64,000 nucleotides of DNA from the NCBI GenBank assembly GCA_029961685.1, contig JARWKL010000012.1, positions 13,113,955 to 13,177,954 of the forward strand, given 5' to 3'. The notes under the pieces were generated by a model. The model saw only the letters and a list, made by a program, of their open reading frames with translations, made no database searches and was not told the DNA's origin. The translations under genes and the position numbers were made by a program. This DNA is from Aristolochia californica. Its lineage: Eukaryota > Streptophyta > Magnoliopsida > Piperales > Aristolochiaceae. Shown here piece after piece: positions 24,253 to 38,399 of the stretch (position 1 is the first letter of the stretch; each line of letters starts with the position of its first letter).

Positions 24253-26273
24253 ATTTCCCAAACTTGGATAACAAAAATTTTGTGTTCAATTGTGGTGTGT
24301 GAATAAATTTTCATTACTTACATTTGTTAATGTTTTAATTTTTTTTCATACATAAACTCTAAAATTTACATTTTTTTGTGATCTATTTACCTTTTTTTGT
24401 TTACGGCATGAAGGGAGAACGAAAACTCAATGTTTTGATTTAATAAAAAAGTGTACATCTAAACTGGAGATGCACAATGCACAAATGTGGAGAGATATAA
24501 TACCAAAGAGTGTCTGTGATTTTTCAGGATTGTGAGCTCTTTTCAGTTTTTACTTCTCAGGGTTTACAATCGTCAGGAAAAGGGAGAGGCGGGGGATTTT
24601 TAATTGAGTGTTGACTCCCAATCCGCAAGTCATTTCTTACAATAATATAGCCCGTTACGAATGAAAAATCACTTTACAATCATCTATGATTGTTAGGTCA
24701 GCTTTTTGCAAACGGGCAAAATAATGGCTTGTTTGACTCGGGTAAATATCCCACCGCACGTTCACTAGAGAATTTAATGAGCGTATGTTATTCTCTTTAA
24801 AAGCTTTGGATCCATAGGTCATTTGCATCTTTAACATGCTTGAAGCTTGCATATCCATTTTTAAAACACGTGTGGAACAAATCTCTTTCTTGTAAAATTC
24901 CAAGCTATTAGGGTTGCACTAGTTGAATTTCCCAAACTTGGATAACAAAAGTTTTGTGTTAATTTTTGGTGTGTGAAAAAATTTTTTTACTTACATTTGT
25001 TATTGTTTTAAATTTTTTCCATACATAAACTCAAAAATTTTCATTTTGCTGTGATCTATTTGCCTTTTTATGTTTACGGGATGGAGGGAGAGTGAAAACT
25101 CAAAGTTTTGATTTAAGAAAAAAGTGTACATCTAAAATGGAGACGCACAGTGCACAAATGTAGAGAGAGATACTTACAATGAGTGTCTGCAATTTTTAGG
25201 GAATTTAAGCTCTCTTTTTAGTTTTTATATCTCAGGTTTTGCAATCGTCGGGAAAAGGGGAAGGCGGGGTGTTTTTAACTGAGTGTTGACTCCCAATCCG
25301 TAAGTCATTTCTTACAAAAATATAGCCCGTTACGGATGATAAATAACTTTACAATCATCTATGATTGTTAGGTAAGCTTTTTGTGAACGGGCAAAATAAT
25401 GGCTAGTTCGATTCTGGTAAATATCCCACCGCACGTTCATTGAGAATTTAATGAGCTTTTGTTATTCTCTTTAAAAGCTTTGGATCCATAGGTCATTTGC
25501 ATCTTTAACATGTTTCAAGCATGCATATCCATTTTTAAAACACGTGTAGAAGAAATCTCTTTCTTGTAAAATTCCATGCAATTAGGGTTGAACTAGTGGA
25601 ATTTCTCAAACTTGGAAAACAAAACTTTTGTGTTCATTTGTGGTGTGTGAGTAAATTTTCTGTACTTACATTTGTTATTGTTTTAATTTTTTTCACACAT
25701 AAACTCGAAAATTTTCATTTTGTTGTGATCTATTTGCCTTTTTTGGTTTACAGGATGAAGGGAGAGCGAAAACTCAAAGTTTTGATTTAAGAAAAAAGTG
25801 TACATCTAAAATGGAGATGCACAATGCACAATTGTAGGGAGAGATAACTCCAAAGAGTGTTTGTAATTTTTAGGGATTGTAAGATCTTTTTAGTTTTTGT
25901 ATCTCAGGTTTTGCAATCGTCGGGAAAACATGGAGGCGTGCTATTTTTAACTGACTGTTGACTCCCGATCCGTATGTCTTTTCTTACAAAAATATAGCCC
26001 GTTACTCATGATAAATCACATTACAATCATCTATGATTCTTAGGTCAGCTTTTTGAAAACGGGCAAAATAATGGCTTCTTTCACTCGGGTGAATATCCCA
26101 CCGCACGTTCACTTCAGAATTTAATGAGTGTTTGTTATTCTAATTAAAAGCTTTGGATCCATAGGTCATTTGCATCTTTAACGTGTTTCAAGCATGCATA
26201 TCCATTTTTAAAACACGTCTAGAAGAATTCTCTTTCTTGTAAAATTTCAAGCTATTAGGGTTGAACTAGTGGA
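24253..26273. repeat. HOR unit 13
   Basis: A 24253-24926, B 24927-25600, C 25601-26273. C at the offset-790 site; no private change seen. Confidence 0.95.
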
Positions 26274-28294
26274 ATTTCCCAAACTTGGATAACAAAAATT
26301 TTGTGTTCAATTGTGGTGTGTGAATAAATTTTCATTACTTACATTTGTTAATGTTTTAATTTTTTTTCATACATAAACTCTAAAATTTACATTTTTTTGT
26401 GATCTATTTACCTTTTTTTGTTTACGGCATGAAGGGAGAACGAAAACTCAATGTTTTGATTTAATAAAAAAGTGTACATCTAAACTGGAGATGCACAATG
26501 CACAAATGTGGAGAGATATAATACCAAAGAGTGTCTGTGATTTTTCAGGATTGTGAGCTCTTTTCAGTTTTTACTTCTCAGGGTTTACAATCGTCAGGAA
26601 AAGGGAGAGGCGGGGGATTTTTAATTGAGTGTTGACTCCCAATCCGCAAGTCATTTCTTACAATAATATAGCCCGTTACGAATGAAAAATCACTTTACAA
26701 TCATCTATGATTGTTAGGTCAGCTTTTTGCAAACGGGCAAAATAATGGCTTGTTTGACTCGGGTAAATATCCCACCGCACGTTCACTAGAGAATTTAATG
26801 AGCGTATGTTATTCTCTTTAAAAGCTTTGGATCCATAGGTCATTTGCATCTTTAACATGCTTGAAGCTTGCATATCCATTTTTAAAACACGTGTGGAACA
26901 AATCTCTTTCTTGTAAAATTCCAAGCTATTAGGGTTGCACTAGTTGAATTTCCCAAACTTGGATAACAAAAGTTTTGTGTTAATTTTTGGTGTGTGAAAA
27001 AATTTTTTTACTTACATTTGTTATTGTTTTAAATTTTTTCCATACATAAACTCAAAAATTTTGATTTTGCTGTGATCTATTTGCCTTTTTATGTTTACGG
27101 GATGGAGGGAGAGTGAAAACTCAAAGTTTTGATTTAAGAAAAAAGTGTACATCTAAAATGGAGACGCACAGTGCACAAATGTAGAGAGAGATACTTACAA
27201 TGAGTGTCTGCAATTTTTAGGGAATTTAAGCTCTCTTTTTAGTTTTTATATCTCAGGTTTTGCAATCGTCGGGAAAAGGGGAAGGCGGGGTGTTTTTAAC
27301 TGAGTGTTGACTCCCAATCCGTAAGTCATTTCTTACAAAAATATAGCCCGTTACGGATGATAAATAACTTTACAATCATCTATGATTGTTAGGTAAGCTT
27401 TTTGTGAACGGGCAAAATAATGGCTAGTTCGATTCTGGTAAATATCCCACCGCACGTTCATTGAGAATTTAATGAGCTTTTGTTATTCTCTTTAAAAGCT
27501 TTGGATCCATAGGTCATTTGCATCTTTAACATGTTTCAAGCATGCATATCCATTTTTAAAACACGTGTAGAAGAAATCTCTTTCTTGTAAAATTCCATGC
27601 AATTAGGGTTGAACTAGTGGAATTTCTCAAACTTGGAAAACAAAACTTTTGTGTTCATTTGTGGTGTGTGAGTAAATTTTCTGTACTTACATTTGTTATT
27701 GTTTTAATTTTTTTCACACATAAACTCGAAAATTTTCATTTTGTTGTGATCTATTTGCCTTTTTTGGTTTACAGGATGAAGGGAGAGCGAAAACTCAAAG
27801 TTTTGATTTAAGAAAAAAGTGTACATCTAAAATGGAGATGCACAATGCACAATTGTAGGGAGAGATAACTCCAAAGAGTGTTTGTAATTTTTAGGGATTG
27901 TAAGATCTTTTTAGTTTTTGTATCTCAGGTTTTGCAATCGTCGGGAAAACATGGAGGCGTGCTATTTTTAACTGACTGTTGACTCCCGATCCGTATGTCT
28001 TTTCTTACAAAAATATAGCCCGTTACTCATGATAAATCACATTACAATCATCTATGATTCTTAGGTCAGCTTTTTGAAAACGGGCAAAATAATGGCTTCT
28101 TTCACTCGGGTGAATATCCCACCGCACGTTCACTTCAGAATTTAATGAGTGTTTGTTATTCTAATTAAAAGCTTTGGATCCATAGGTCATTTGCATCTTT
28201 AACGTGTTTCAAGCATGCATATCCATTTTTAAAACACGTCTAGAAGAATTCTCTTTCTTGTAAAATTTCAAGCTATTAGGGTTGAACTAGTGGA
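26274..28294. repeat. HOR unit 14
   Basis: A 26274-26947, B 26948-27621, C 27622-28294. G at 27063; otherwise consensus. Confidence 0.95.
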
Positions 28295-30315
28295 ATTTCC
28301 CAAACTTGGATAACAAAAATTTTGTGTTCAATTGTGGTGTGTGAATAAATTTTCATTACTTACATTTGTTAATGTTTTAATTTTTTTTCATACATAAACT
28401 CTAAAATTTACATTTTTTTGTGATCTATTTACCTTTTTTTGTTTACGGCATGAAGGGAGAACGAAAACTCAATGTTTTGATTTAATAAAAAAGTGTACAT
28501 CTAAACTGGAGATGCACAATGCACAAATGTGGAGAGATATAATACCAAAGAGTGTCTGTGATTTTTCAGGATTGTGAGCTCTTTTCAGTTTTTACTTCTC
28601 AGGGTTTACAATCGTCAGGAAAAGGGAGAGGCGGGGGATTTTTAATTGAGTGTTGACTCCCAATCCGCAAGTCATTTCTTACAATAATATAGCCCGTTAC
28701 GAATGAAAAATCACTTTACAATCATCTATGATTGTTAGGTCAGCTTTTTGCAAACGGGCAAAATAATGGCTTGTTTGACTCGGGTAAATATCCCACCGCA
28801 CGTTCACTAGAGAATTTAATGAGCGTATGTTATTCTCTTTAAAAGCTTTGGATCCATAGGTCATTTGCATCTTTAACATGCTTGAAGCTTGCATATCCAT
28901 TTTTAAAACACGTGTGGAACAAATCTCTTTCTTGTAAAATTCCAAGCTATTAGGGTTGCACTAGTTGAATTTCCCAAACTTGGATAACAAAAGTTTTGTG
29001 TTAATTTTTGGTGTGTGAAAAAATTTTTTTACTTACATTTGTTATTGTTTTAAATTTTTTCCATACATAAACTCAAAAATTTTGATTTTGCTGTGATCTA
29101 TTTGCCTTTTTATGTTTACGGGATGGAGGGAGAGTGAAAACTCAAAGTTTTGATTTAAGAAAAAAGTGTACATCTAAAATGGAGACGCACAGTGCACAAA
29201 TGTAGAGAGAGATACTTACAATGAGTGTCTGCAATTTTTAGGGAATTTAAGCTCTCTTTTTAGTTTTTATATCTCAGGTTTTGCAATCGTCGGGAAAAGG
29301 GGAAGGCGGGGTGTTTTTAACTGAGTGTTGACTCCCAATCCGTAAGTCATTTCTTACAAAAATATAGCCCGTTACGGATGATAAATAACTTTACAATCAT
29401 CTATGATTGTTAGGTAAGCTTTTTGTGAACGGGCAAAATAATGGCTAGTTCGATTCTGGTAAATATCCCACCGCACGTTCATTGAGAATTTAATGAGCTT
29501 TTGTTATTCTCTTTAAAAGCTTTGGATCCATAGGTCATTTGCATCTTTAACATGTTTCAAGCATGCATATCCATTTTTAAAACACGTGTAGAAGAAATCT
29601 CTTTCTTGTAAAATTCCATGCAATTAGGGTTGAACTAGTGGAATTTCTCAAACTTGGAAAACAAAACTTTTGTGTTCATTTGTGGTGTGTGAGTAAATTT
29701 TCTGTACTTACATTTGTTATTGTTTTAATTTTTTTCACACATAAACTCGAAAATTTTCATTTTGTTGTGATCTATTTGCCTTTTTTGGTTTACAGGATGA
29801 AGGGAGAGCGAAAACTCAAAGTTTTGATTTAAGAAAAAAGTGTACATCTAAAATGGAGATGCACAATGCACAATTGTAGGGAGAGATAACTCCAAAGAGT
29901 GTTTGTAATTTTTAGGGATTGTAAGATCTTTTTAGTTTTTGTATCTCAGGTTTTGCAATCGTCGGGAAAACATGGAGGCGTGCTATTTTTAACTGACTGT
30001 TGACTCCCGATCCGTATGTCTTTTCTTACAAAAATATAGCCCGTTACTCATGATAAATCACATTACAATCATCTATGATTCTTAGGTCAGCTTTTTGAAA
30101 ACGGGCAAAATAATGGCTTCTTTCACTCGGGTGAATATCCCACCGCACGTTCACTTCAGAATTTAATGAGTGTTTGTTATTCTAATTAAAAGCTTTGGAT
30201 CCATAGGTCATTTGCATCTTTAACGTGTTTCAAGCATGCATATCCATTTTTAAAACACGTCTAGAAGAATTCTCTTTCTTGTAAAATTTCAAGCTATTAG
30301 GGTTGAACTAGTGGA
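28295..30315. repeat. HOR unit 15
   Basis: A 28295-28968, B 28969-29642, C 29643-30315. G at 29084; otherwise consensus. Confidence 0.95.
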
Positions 30316-32336
30316 ATTTCCCAAACTTGGATAACAAAAATTTTGTGTTCAATTGTGGTGTGTGAATAAATTTTCATTACTTACATTTGTTAATGTTTTA
30401 ATTTTTTTTCATACATAAACTCTAAAATTTACATTTTTTTGTGATCTATTTACCTTTTTTTGTTTACGGCATGAAGGGAGAACGAAAACTCAATGTTTTG
30501 ATTTAATAAAAAAGTGTACATCTAAACTGGAGATGCACAATGCACAAATGTGGAGAGATATAATACCAAAGAGTGTCTGTGATTTTTCAGGATTGTGAGC
30601 TCTTTTCAGTTTTTACTTCTCAGGGTTTACAATCGTCAGGAAAAGGGAGAGGCGGGGGATTTTTAATTGAGTGTTGACTCCCAATCCGCAAGTCATTTCT
30701 TACAATAATATAGCCCGTTACGAATGAAAAATCACTTTACAATCATCTATGATTGTTAGGTCAGCTTTTTGCAAACGGGCAAAATAATGGCTTGTTTGAC
30801 TCGGGTAAATATCCCACCGCACGTTCACTAGAGAATTTAATGAGCGTATGTTATTCTCTTTAAAAGCTTTGGATCCATAGGTCATTTGCATCTTTAACAT
30901 GCTTGAAGCTTGCATATCCATTTTTAAAACACGTGTGGAACAAATCTCTTTCTTGTAAAATTCCAAGCTATTAGGGTTGCACTAGTTGAATTTCCCAAAC
31001 TTGGATAACAAAAGTTTTGTGTTAATTTTTGGTGTGTGAAAAAATTTTTTTACTTACATTTGTTATTGTTTTAAATTTTTTCCATACATAAACTCAAAAA
31101 TTTTCATTTTGCTGTGATCTATTTGCCTTTTTATGTTTACGGGATGGAGGGAGAGTGAAAACTCAAAGTTTTGATTTAAGAAAAAAGTGTACATCTAAAA
31201 TGGAGACGCACAGTGCACAAATGTAGAGAGAGATACTTACAATGAGTGTCTGCAATTTTTAGGGAATTTAAGCTCTCTTTTTAGTTTTTATATCTCAGGT
31301 TTTGCAATCGTCGGGAAAAGGGGAAGGCGGGGTGTTTTTAACTGAGTGTTGACTCCCAATCCGTAAGTCATTTCTTACAAAAATATAGCCCGTTACGGAT
31401 GATAAATAACTTTACAATCATCTATGATTGTTAGGTAAGCTTTTTGTGAACGGGCAAAATAATGGCTAGTTCGATTCTGGTAAATATCCCACCGCACGTT
31501 CATTGAGAATTTAATGAGCTTTTGTTATTCTCTTTAAAAGCTTTGGATCCATAGGTCATTTGCATCTTTAACATGTTTCAAGCATGCATATCCATTTTTA
31601 AAACACGTGTAGAAGAAATCTCTTTCTTGTAAAATTCCATGCAATTAGGGTTGAACTAGTGGAATTTCTCAAACTTGGAAAACAAAACTTTTGTGTTCAT
31701 TTGTGGTGTGTCAGTAAATTTTCTGTACTTACATTTGTTATTGTTTTAATTTTTTTCACACATAAACTCGAAAATTTTCATTTTGTTGTGATCTATTTGC
31801 CTTTTTTGGTTTACAGGATGAAGGGAGAGCGAAAACTCAAAGTTTTGATTTAAGAAAAAAGTGTACATCTAAAATGGAGATGCACAATGCACAATTGTAG
31901 GGAGAGATAACTCCAAAGAGTGTTTGTAATTTTTAGGGATTGTAAGATCTTTTTAGTTTTTGTATCTCAGGTTTTGCAATCGTCGGGAAAACATGGAGGC
32001 GTGCTATTTTTAACTGACTGTTGACTCCCGATCCGTATGTCTTTTCTTACAAAAATATAGCCCGTTACTCATGATAAATCACATTACAATCATCTATGAT
32101 TCTTAGGTCAGCTTTTTGAAAACGGGCAAAATAATGGCTTCTTTCACTCGGGTGAATATCCCACCGCACGTTCACTTCAGAATTTAATGAGTGTTTGTTA
32201 TTCTAATTAAAAGCTTTGGATCCATAGGTCATTTGCATCTTTAACGTGTTTCAAGCATGCATATCCATTTTTAAAACACGTCTAGAAGAATTCTCTTTCT
32301 TGTAAAATTTCAAGCTATTAGGGTTGAACTAGTGGA
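30316..32336. repeat. HOR unit 16
   Basis: A 30316-30989, B 30990-31663, C 31664-32336. C at the offset-790 site between G-type neighbours, and C at 31712 (GTGTGTCAG), as in units 4, 6 and 20. Confidence 0.95.
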
Positions 32337-34357
32337 ATTTCCCAAACTTGGATAACAAAAATTTTGTGTTCAATTGTGGTGTGTGAATAAATTTTCATTA
32401 CTTACATTTGTTAATGTTTTAATTTTTTTTCATACATAAACTCTAAAATTTACATTTTTTTGTGATCTATTTACCTTTTTTTGTTTACGGCATGAAGGGA
32501 GAACGAAAACTCAATGTTTTGATTTAATAAAAAAGTGTACATCTAAACTGGAGATGCACAATGCACAAATGTGGAGAGATATAATACCAAAGAGTGTCTG
32601 TGATTTTTCAGGATTGTGAGCTCTTTTCAGTTTTTACTTCTCAGGGTTTACAATCGTCAGGAAAAGGGAGAGGCGGGGGATTTTTAATTGAGTGTTGACT
32701 CCCAATCCGCAAGTCATTTCTTACAATAATATAGCCCGTTACGAATGAAAAATCACTTTACAATCATCTATGATTGTTAGGTCAGCTTTTTGCAAACGGG
32801 CAAAATAATGGCTTGTTTGACTCGGGTAAATATCCCACCGCACGTTCACTAGAGAATTTAATGAGCGTATGTTATTCTCTTTAAAAGCTTTGGATCCATA
32901 GGTCATTTGCATCTTTAACATGCTTGAAGCTTGCATATCCATTTTTAAAACACGTGTGGAACAAATCTCTTTCTTGTAAAATTCCAAGCTATTAGGGTTG
33001 CACTAGTTGAATTTCCCAAACTTGGATAACAAAAGTTTTGTGTTAATTTTTGGTGTGTGAAAAAATTTTTTTACTTACATTTGTTATTGTTTTAAATTTT
33101 TTCCATACATAAACTCAAAAATTTTGATTTTGCTGTGATCTATTTGCCTTTTTATGTTTACGGGATGGAGGGAGAGTGAAAACTCAAAGTTTTGATTTAA
33201 GAAAAAAGTGTACATCTAAAATGGAGACGCACAGTGCACAAATGTAGAGAGAGATACTTACAATGAGTGTCTGCAATTTTTAGGGAATTTAAGCTCTCTT
33301 TTTAGTTTTTATATCTCAGGTTTTGCAATCGTCGGGAAAAGGGGAAGGCGGGGTGTTTTTAACTGAGTGTTGACTCCCAATCCGTAAGTCATTTCTTACA
33401 AAAATATAGCCCGTTACGGATGATAAATAACTTTACAATCATCTATGATTGTTAGGTAAGCTTTTTGTGAACGGGCAAAATAATGGCTAGTTCGATTCTG
33501 GTAAATATCCCACCGCACGTTCATTGAGAATTTAATGAGCTTTTGTTATTCTCTTTAAAAGCTTTGGATCCATAGGTCATTTGCATCTTTAACATGTTTC
33601 AAGCATGCATATCCATTTTTAAAACACGTGTAGAAGAAATCTCTTTCTTGTAAAATTCCATGCAATTAGGGTTGAACTAGTGGAATTTCTCAAACTTGGA
33701 AAACAAAACTTTTGTGTTCATTTGTGGTGTGTGAGTAAATTTTCTGTACTTACATTTGTTATTGTTTTAATTTTTTTCACACATAAACTCGAAAATTTTC
33801 ATTTTGTTGTGATCTATTTGCCTTTTTTGGTTTACAGGATGAAGGGAGAGCGAAAACTCAAAGTTTTGATTTAAGAAAAAAGTGTACATCTAAAATGGAG
33901 ATGCACAATGCACAATTGTAGGGAGAGATAACTCCAAAGAGTGTTTGTAATTTTTAGGGATTGTAAGATCTTTTTAGTTTTTGTATCTCAGGTTTTGCAA
34001 TCGTCGGGAAAACATGGAGGCGTGCTATTTTTAACTGACTGTTGACTCCCGATCCGTATGTCTTTTCTTACAAAAATATAGCCCGTTACTCATGATAAAT
34101 CACATTACAATCATCTATGATTCTTAGGTCAGCTTTTTGAAAACGGGCAAAATAATGGCTTCTTTCACTCGGGTGAATATCCCACCGCACGTTCACTTCA
34201 GAATTTAATGAGTGTTTGTTATTCTAATTAAAAGCTTTGGATCCATAGGTCATTTGCATCTTTAACGTGTTTCAAGCATGCATATCCATTTTTAAAACAC
34301 GTCTAGAAGAATTCTCTTTCTTGTAAAATTTCAAGCTATTAGGGTTGAACTAGTGGA
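32337..34357. repeat. HOR unit 17
   Basis: A 32337-33010, B 33011-33684, C 33685-34357. G at 33126; first of a run of eight G-type units. Confidence 0.95.
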
Positions 34358-36378
34358 ATTTCCCAAACTTGGATAACAAAAATTTTGTGTTCAATTGTGG
34401 TGTGTGAATAAATTTTCATTACTTACATTTGTTAATGTTTTAATTTTTTTTCATACATAAACTCTAAAATTTACATTTTTTTGTGATCTATTTACCTTTT
34501 TTTGTTTACGGCATGAAGGGAGAACGAAAACTCAATGTTTTGATTTAATAAAAAAGTGTACATCTAAACTGGAGATGCACAATGCACAAATGTGGAGAGA
34601 TATAATACCAAAGAGTGTCTGTGATTTTTCAGGATTGTGAGCTCTTTTCAGTTTTTACTTCTCAGGGTTTACAATCGTCAGGAAAAGGGAGAGGCGGGGG
34701 ATTTTTAATTGAGTGTTGACTCCCAATCCGCAAGTCATTTCTTACAATAATATAGCCCGTTACGAATGAAAAATCACTTTACAATCATCTATGATTGTTA
34801 GGTCAGCTTTTTGCAAACGGGCAAAATAATGGCTTGTTTGACTCGGGTAAATATCCCACCGCACGTTCACTAGAGAATTTAATGAGCGTATGTTATTCTC
34901 TTTAAAAGCTTTGGATCCATAGGTCATTTGCATCTTTAACATGCTTGAAGCTTGCATATCCATTTTTAAAACACGTGTGGAACAAATCTCTTTCTTGTAA
35001 AATTCCAAGCTATTAGGGTTGCACTAGTTGAATTTCCCAAACTTGGATAACAAAAGTTTTGTGTTAATTTTTGGTGTGTGAAAAAATTTTTTTACTTACA
35101 TTTGTTATTGTTTTAAATTTTTTCCATACATAAACTCAAAAATTTTGATTTTGCTGTGATCTATTTGCCTTTTTATGTTTACGGGATGGAGGGAGAGTGA
35201 AAACTCAAAGTTTTGATTTAAGAAAAAAGTGTACATCTAAAATGGAGACGCACAGTGCACAAATGTAGAGAGAGATACTTACAATGAGTGTCTGCAATTT
35301 TTAGGGAATTTAAGCTCTCTTTTTAGTTTTTATATCTCAGGTTTTGCAATCGTCGGGAAAAGGGGAAGGCGGGGTGTTTTTAACTGAGTGTTGACTCCCA
35401 ATCCGTAAGTCATTTCTTACAAAAATATAGCCCGTTACGGATGATAAATAACTTTACAATCATCTATGATTGTTAGGTAAGCTTTTTGTGAACGGGCAAA
35501 ATAATGGCTAGTTCGATTCTGGTAAATATCCCACCGCACGTTCATTGAGAATTTAATGAGCTTTTGTTATTCTCTTTAAAAGCTTTGGATCCATAGGTCA
35601 TTTGCATCTTTAACATGTTTCAAGCATGCATATCCATTTTTAAAACACGTGTAGAAGAAATCTCTTTCTTGTAAAATTCCATGCAATTAGGGTTGAACTA
35701 GTGGAATTTCTCAAACTTGGAAAACAAAACTTTTGTGTTCATTTGTGGTGTGTGAGTAAATTTTCTGTACTTACATTTGTTATTGTTTTAATTTTTTTCA
35801 CACATAAACTCGAAAATTTTCATTTTGTTGTGATCTATTTGCCTTTTTTGGTTTACAGGATGAAGGGAGAGCGAAAACTCAAAGTTTTGATTTAAGAAAA
35901 AAGTGTACATCTAAAATGGAGATGCACAATGCACAATTGTAGGGAGAGATAACTCCAAAGAGTGTTTGTAATTTTTAGGGATTGTAAGATCTTTTTAGTT
36001 TTTGTATCTCAGGTTTTGCAATCGTCGGGAAAACATGGAGGCGTGCTATTTTTAACTGACTGTTGACTCCCGATCCGTATGTCTTTTCTTACAAAAATAT
36101 AGCCCGTTACTCATGATAAATCACATTACAATCATCTATGATTCTTAGGTCAGCTTTTTGAAAACGGGCAAAATAATGGCTTCTTTCACTCGGGTGAATA
36201 TCCCACCGCACGTTCACTTCAGAATTTAATGAGTGTTTGTTATTCTAATTAAAAGCTTTGGATCCATAGGTCATTTGCATCTTTAACGTGTTTCAAGCAT
36301 GCATATCCATTTTTAAAACACGTCTAGAAGAATTCTCTTTCTTGTAAAATTTCAAGCTATTAGGGTTGAACTAGTGGA
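34358..36378. repeat. HOR unit 18
   Basis: A 34358-35031, B 35032-35705, C 35706-36378. G at 35147; otherwise consensus. Confidence 0.95.
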
Positions 36379-38399
36379 ATTTCCCAAACTTGGATAACAA
36401 AAATTTTGTGTTCAATTGTGGTGTGTGAATAAATTTTCATTACTTACATTTGTTAATGTTTTAATTTTTTTTCATACATAAACTCTAAAATTTACATTTT
36501 TTTGTGATCTATTTACCTTTTTTTGTTTACGGCATGAAGGGAGAACGAAAACTCAATGTTTTGATTTAATAAAAAAGTGTACATCTAAACTGGAGATGCA
36601 CAATGCACAAATGTGGAGAGATATAATACCAAAGAGTGTCTGTGATTTTTCAGGATTGTGAGCTCTTTTCAGTTTTTACTTCTCAGGGTTTACAATCGTC
36701 AGGAAAAGGGAGAGGCGGGGGATTTTTAATTGAGTGTTGACTCCCAATCCGCAAGTCATTTCTTACAATAATATAGCCCGTTACGAATGAAAAATCACTT
36801 TACAATCATCTATGATTGTTAGGTCAGCTTTTTGCAAACGGGCAAAATAATGGCTTGTTTGACTCGGGTAAATATCCCACCGCACGTTCACTAGAGAATT
36901 TAATGAGCGTATGTTATTCTCTTTAAAAGCTTTGGATCCATAGGTCATTTGCATCTTTAACATGCTTGAAGCTTGCATATCCATTTTTAAAACACGTGTG
37001 GAACAAATCTCTTTCTTGTAAAATTCCAAGCTATTAGGGTTGCACTAGTTGAATTTCCCAAACTTGGATAACAAAAGTTTTGTGTTAATTTTTGGTGTGT
37101 GAAAAAATTTTTTTACTTACATTTGTTATTGTTTTAAATTTTTTCCATACATAAACTCAAAAATTTTGATTTTGCTGTGATCTATTTGCCTTTTTATGTT
37201 TACGGGATGGAGGGAGAGTGAAAACTCAAAGTTTTGATTTAAGAAAAAAGTGTACATCTAAAATGGAGACGCACAGTGCACAAATGTAGAGAGAGATACT
37301 TACAATGAGTGTCTGCAATTTTTAGGGAATTTAAGCTCTCTTTTTAGTTTTTATATCTCAGGTTTTGCAATCGTCGGGAAAAGGGGAAGGCGGGGTGTTT
37401 TTAACTGAGTGTTGACTCCCAATCCGTAAGTCATTTCTTACAAAAATATAGCCCGTTACGGATGATAAATAACTTTACAATCATCTATGATTGTTAGGTA
37501 AGCTTTTTGTGAACGGGCAAAATAATGGCTAGTTCGATTCTGGTAAATATCCCACCGCACGTTCATTGAGAATTTAATGAGCTTTTGTTATTCTCTTTAA
37601 AAGCTTTGGATCCATAGGTCATTTGCATCTTTAACATGTTTCAAGCATGCATATCCATTTTTAAAACACGTGTAGAAGAAATCTCTTTCTTGTAAAATTC
37701 CATGCAATTAGGGTTGAACTAGTGGAATTTCTCAAACTTGGAAAACAAAACTTTTGTGTTCATTTGTGGTGTGTGAGTAAATTTTCTGTACTTACATTTG
37801 TTATTGTTTTAATTTTTTTCACACATAAACTCGAAAATTTTCATTTTGTTGTGATCTATTTGCCTTTTTTGGTTTACAGGATGAAGGGAGAGCGAAAACT
37901 CAAAGTTTTGATTTAAGAAAAAAGTGTACATCTAAAATGGAGATGCACAATGCACAATTGTAGGGAGAGATAACTCCAAAGAGTGTTTGTAATTTTTAGG
38001 GATTGTAAGATCTTTTTAGTTTTTGTATCTCAGGTTTTGCAATCGTCGGGAAAACATGGAGGCGTGCTATTTTTAACTGACTGTTGACTCCCGATCCGTA
38101 TGTCTTTTCTTACAAAAATATAGCCCGTTACTCATGATAAATCACATTACAATCATCTATGATTCTTAGGTCAGCTTTTTGAAAACGGGCAAAATAATGG
38201 CTTCTTTCACTCGGGTGAATATCCCACCGCACGTTCACTTCAGAATTTAATGAGTGTTTGTTATTCTAATTAAAAGCTTTGGATCCATAGGTCATTTGCA
38301 TCTTTAACGTGTTTCAAGCATGCATATCCATTTTTAAAACACGTCTAGAAGAATTCTCTTTCTTGTAAAATTTCAAGCTATTAGGGTTGAACTAGTGGA
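36379..38399. repeat. HOR unit 19
   Basis: A 36379-37052, B 37053-37726, C 37727-38399. G at 37168; otherwise consensus. Confidence 0.95.
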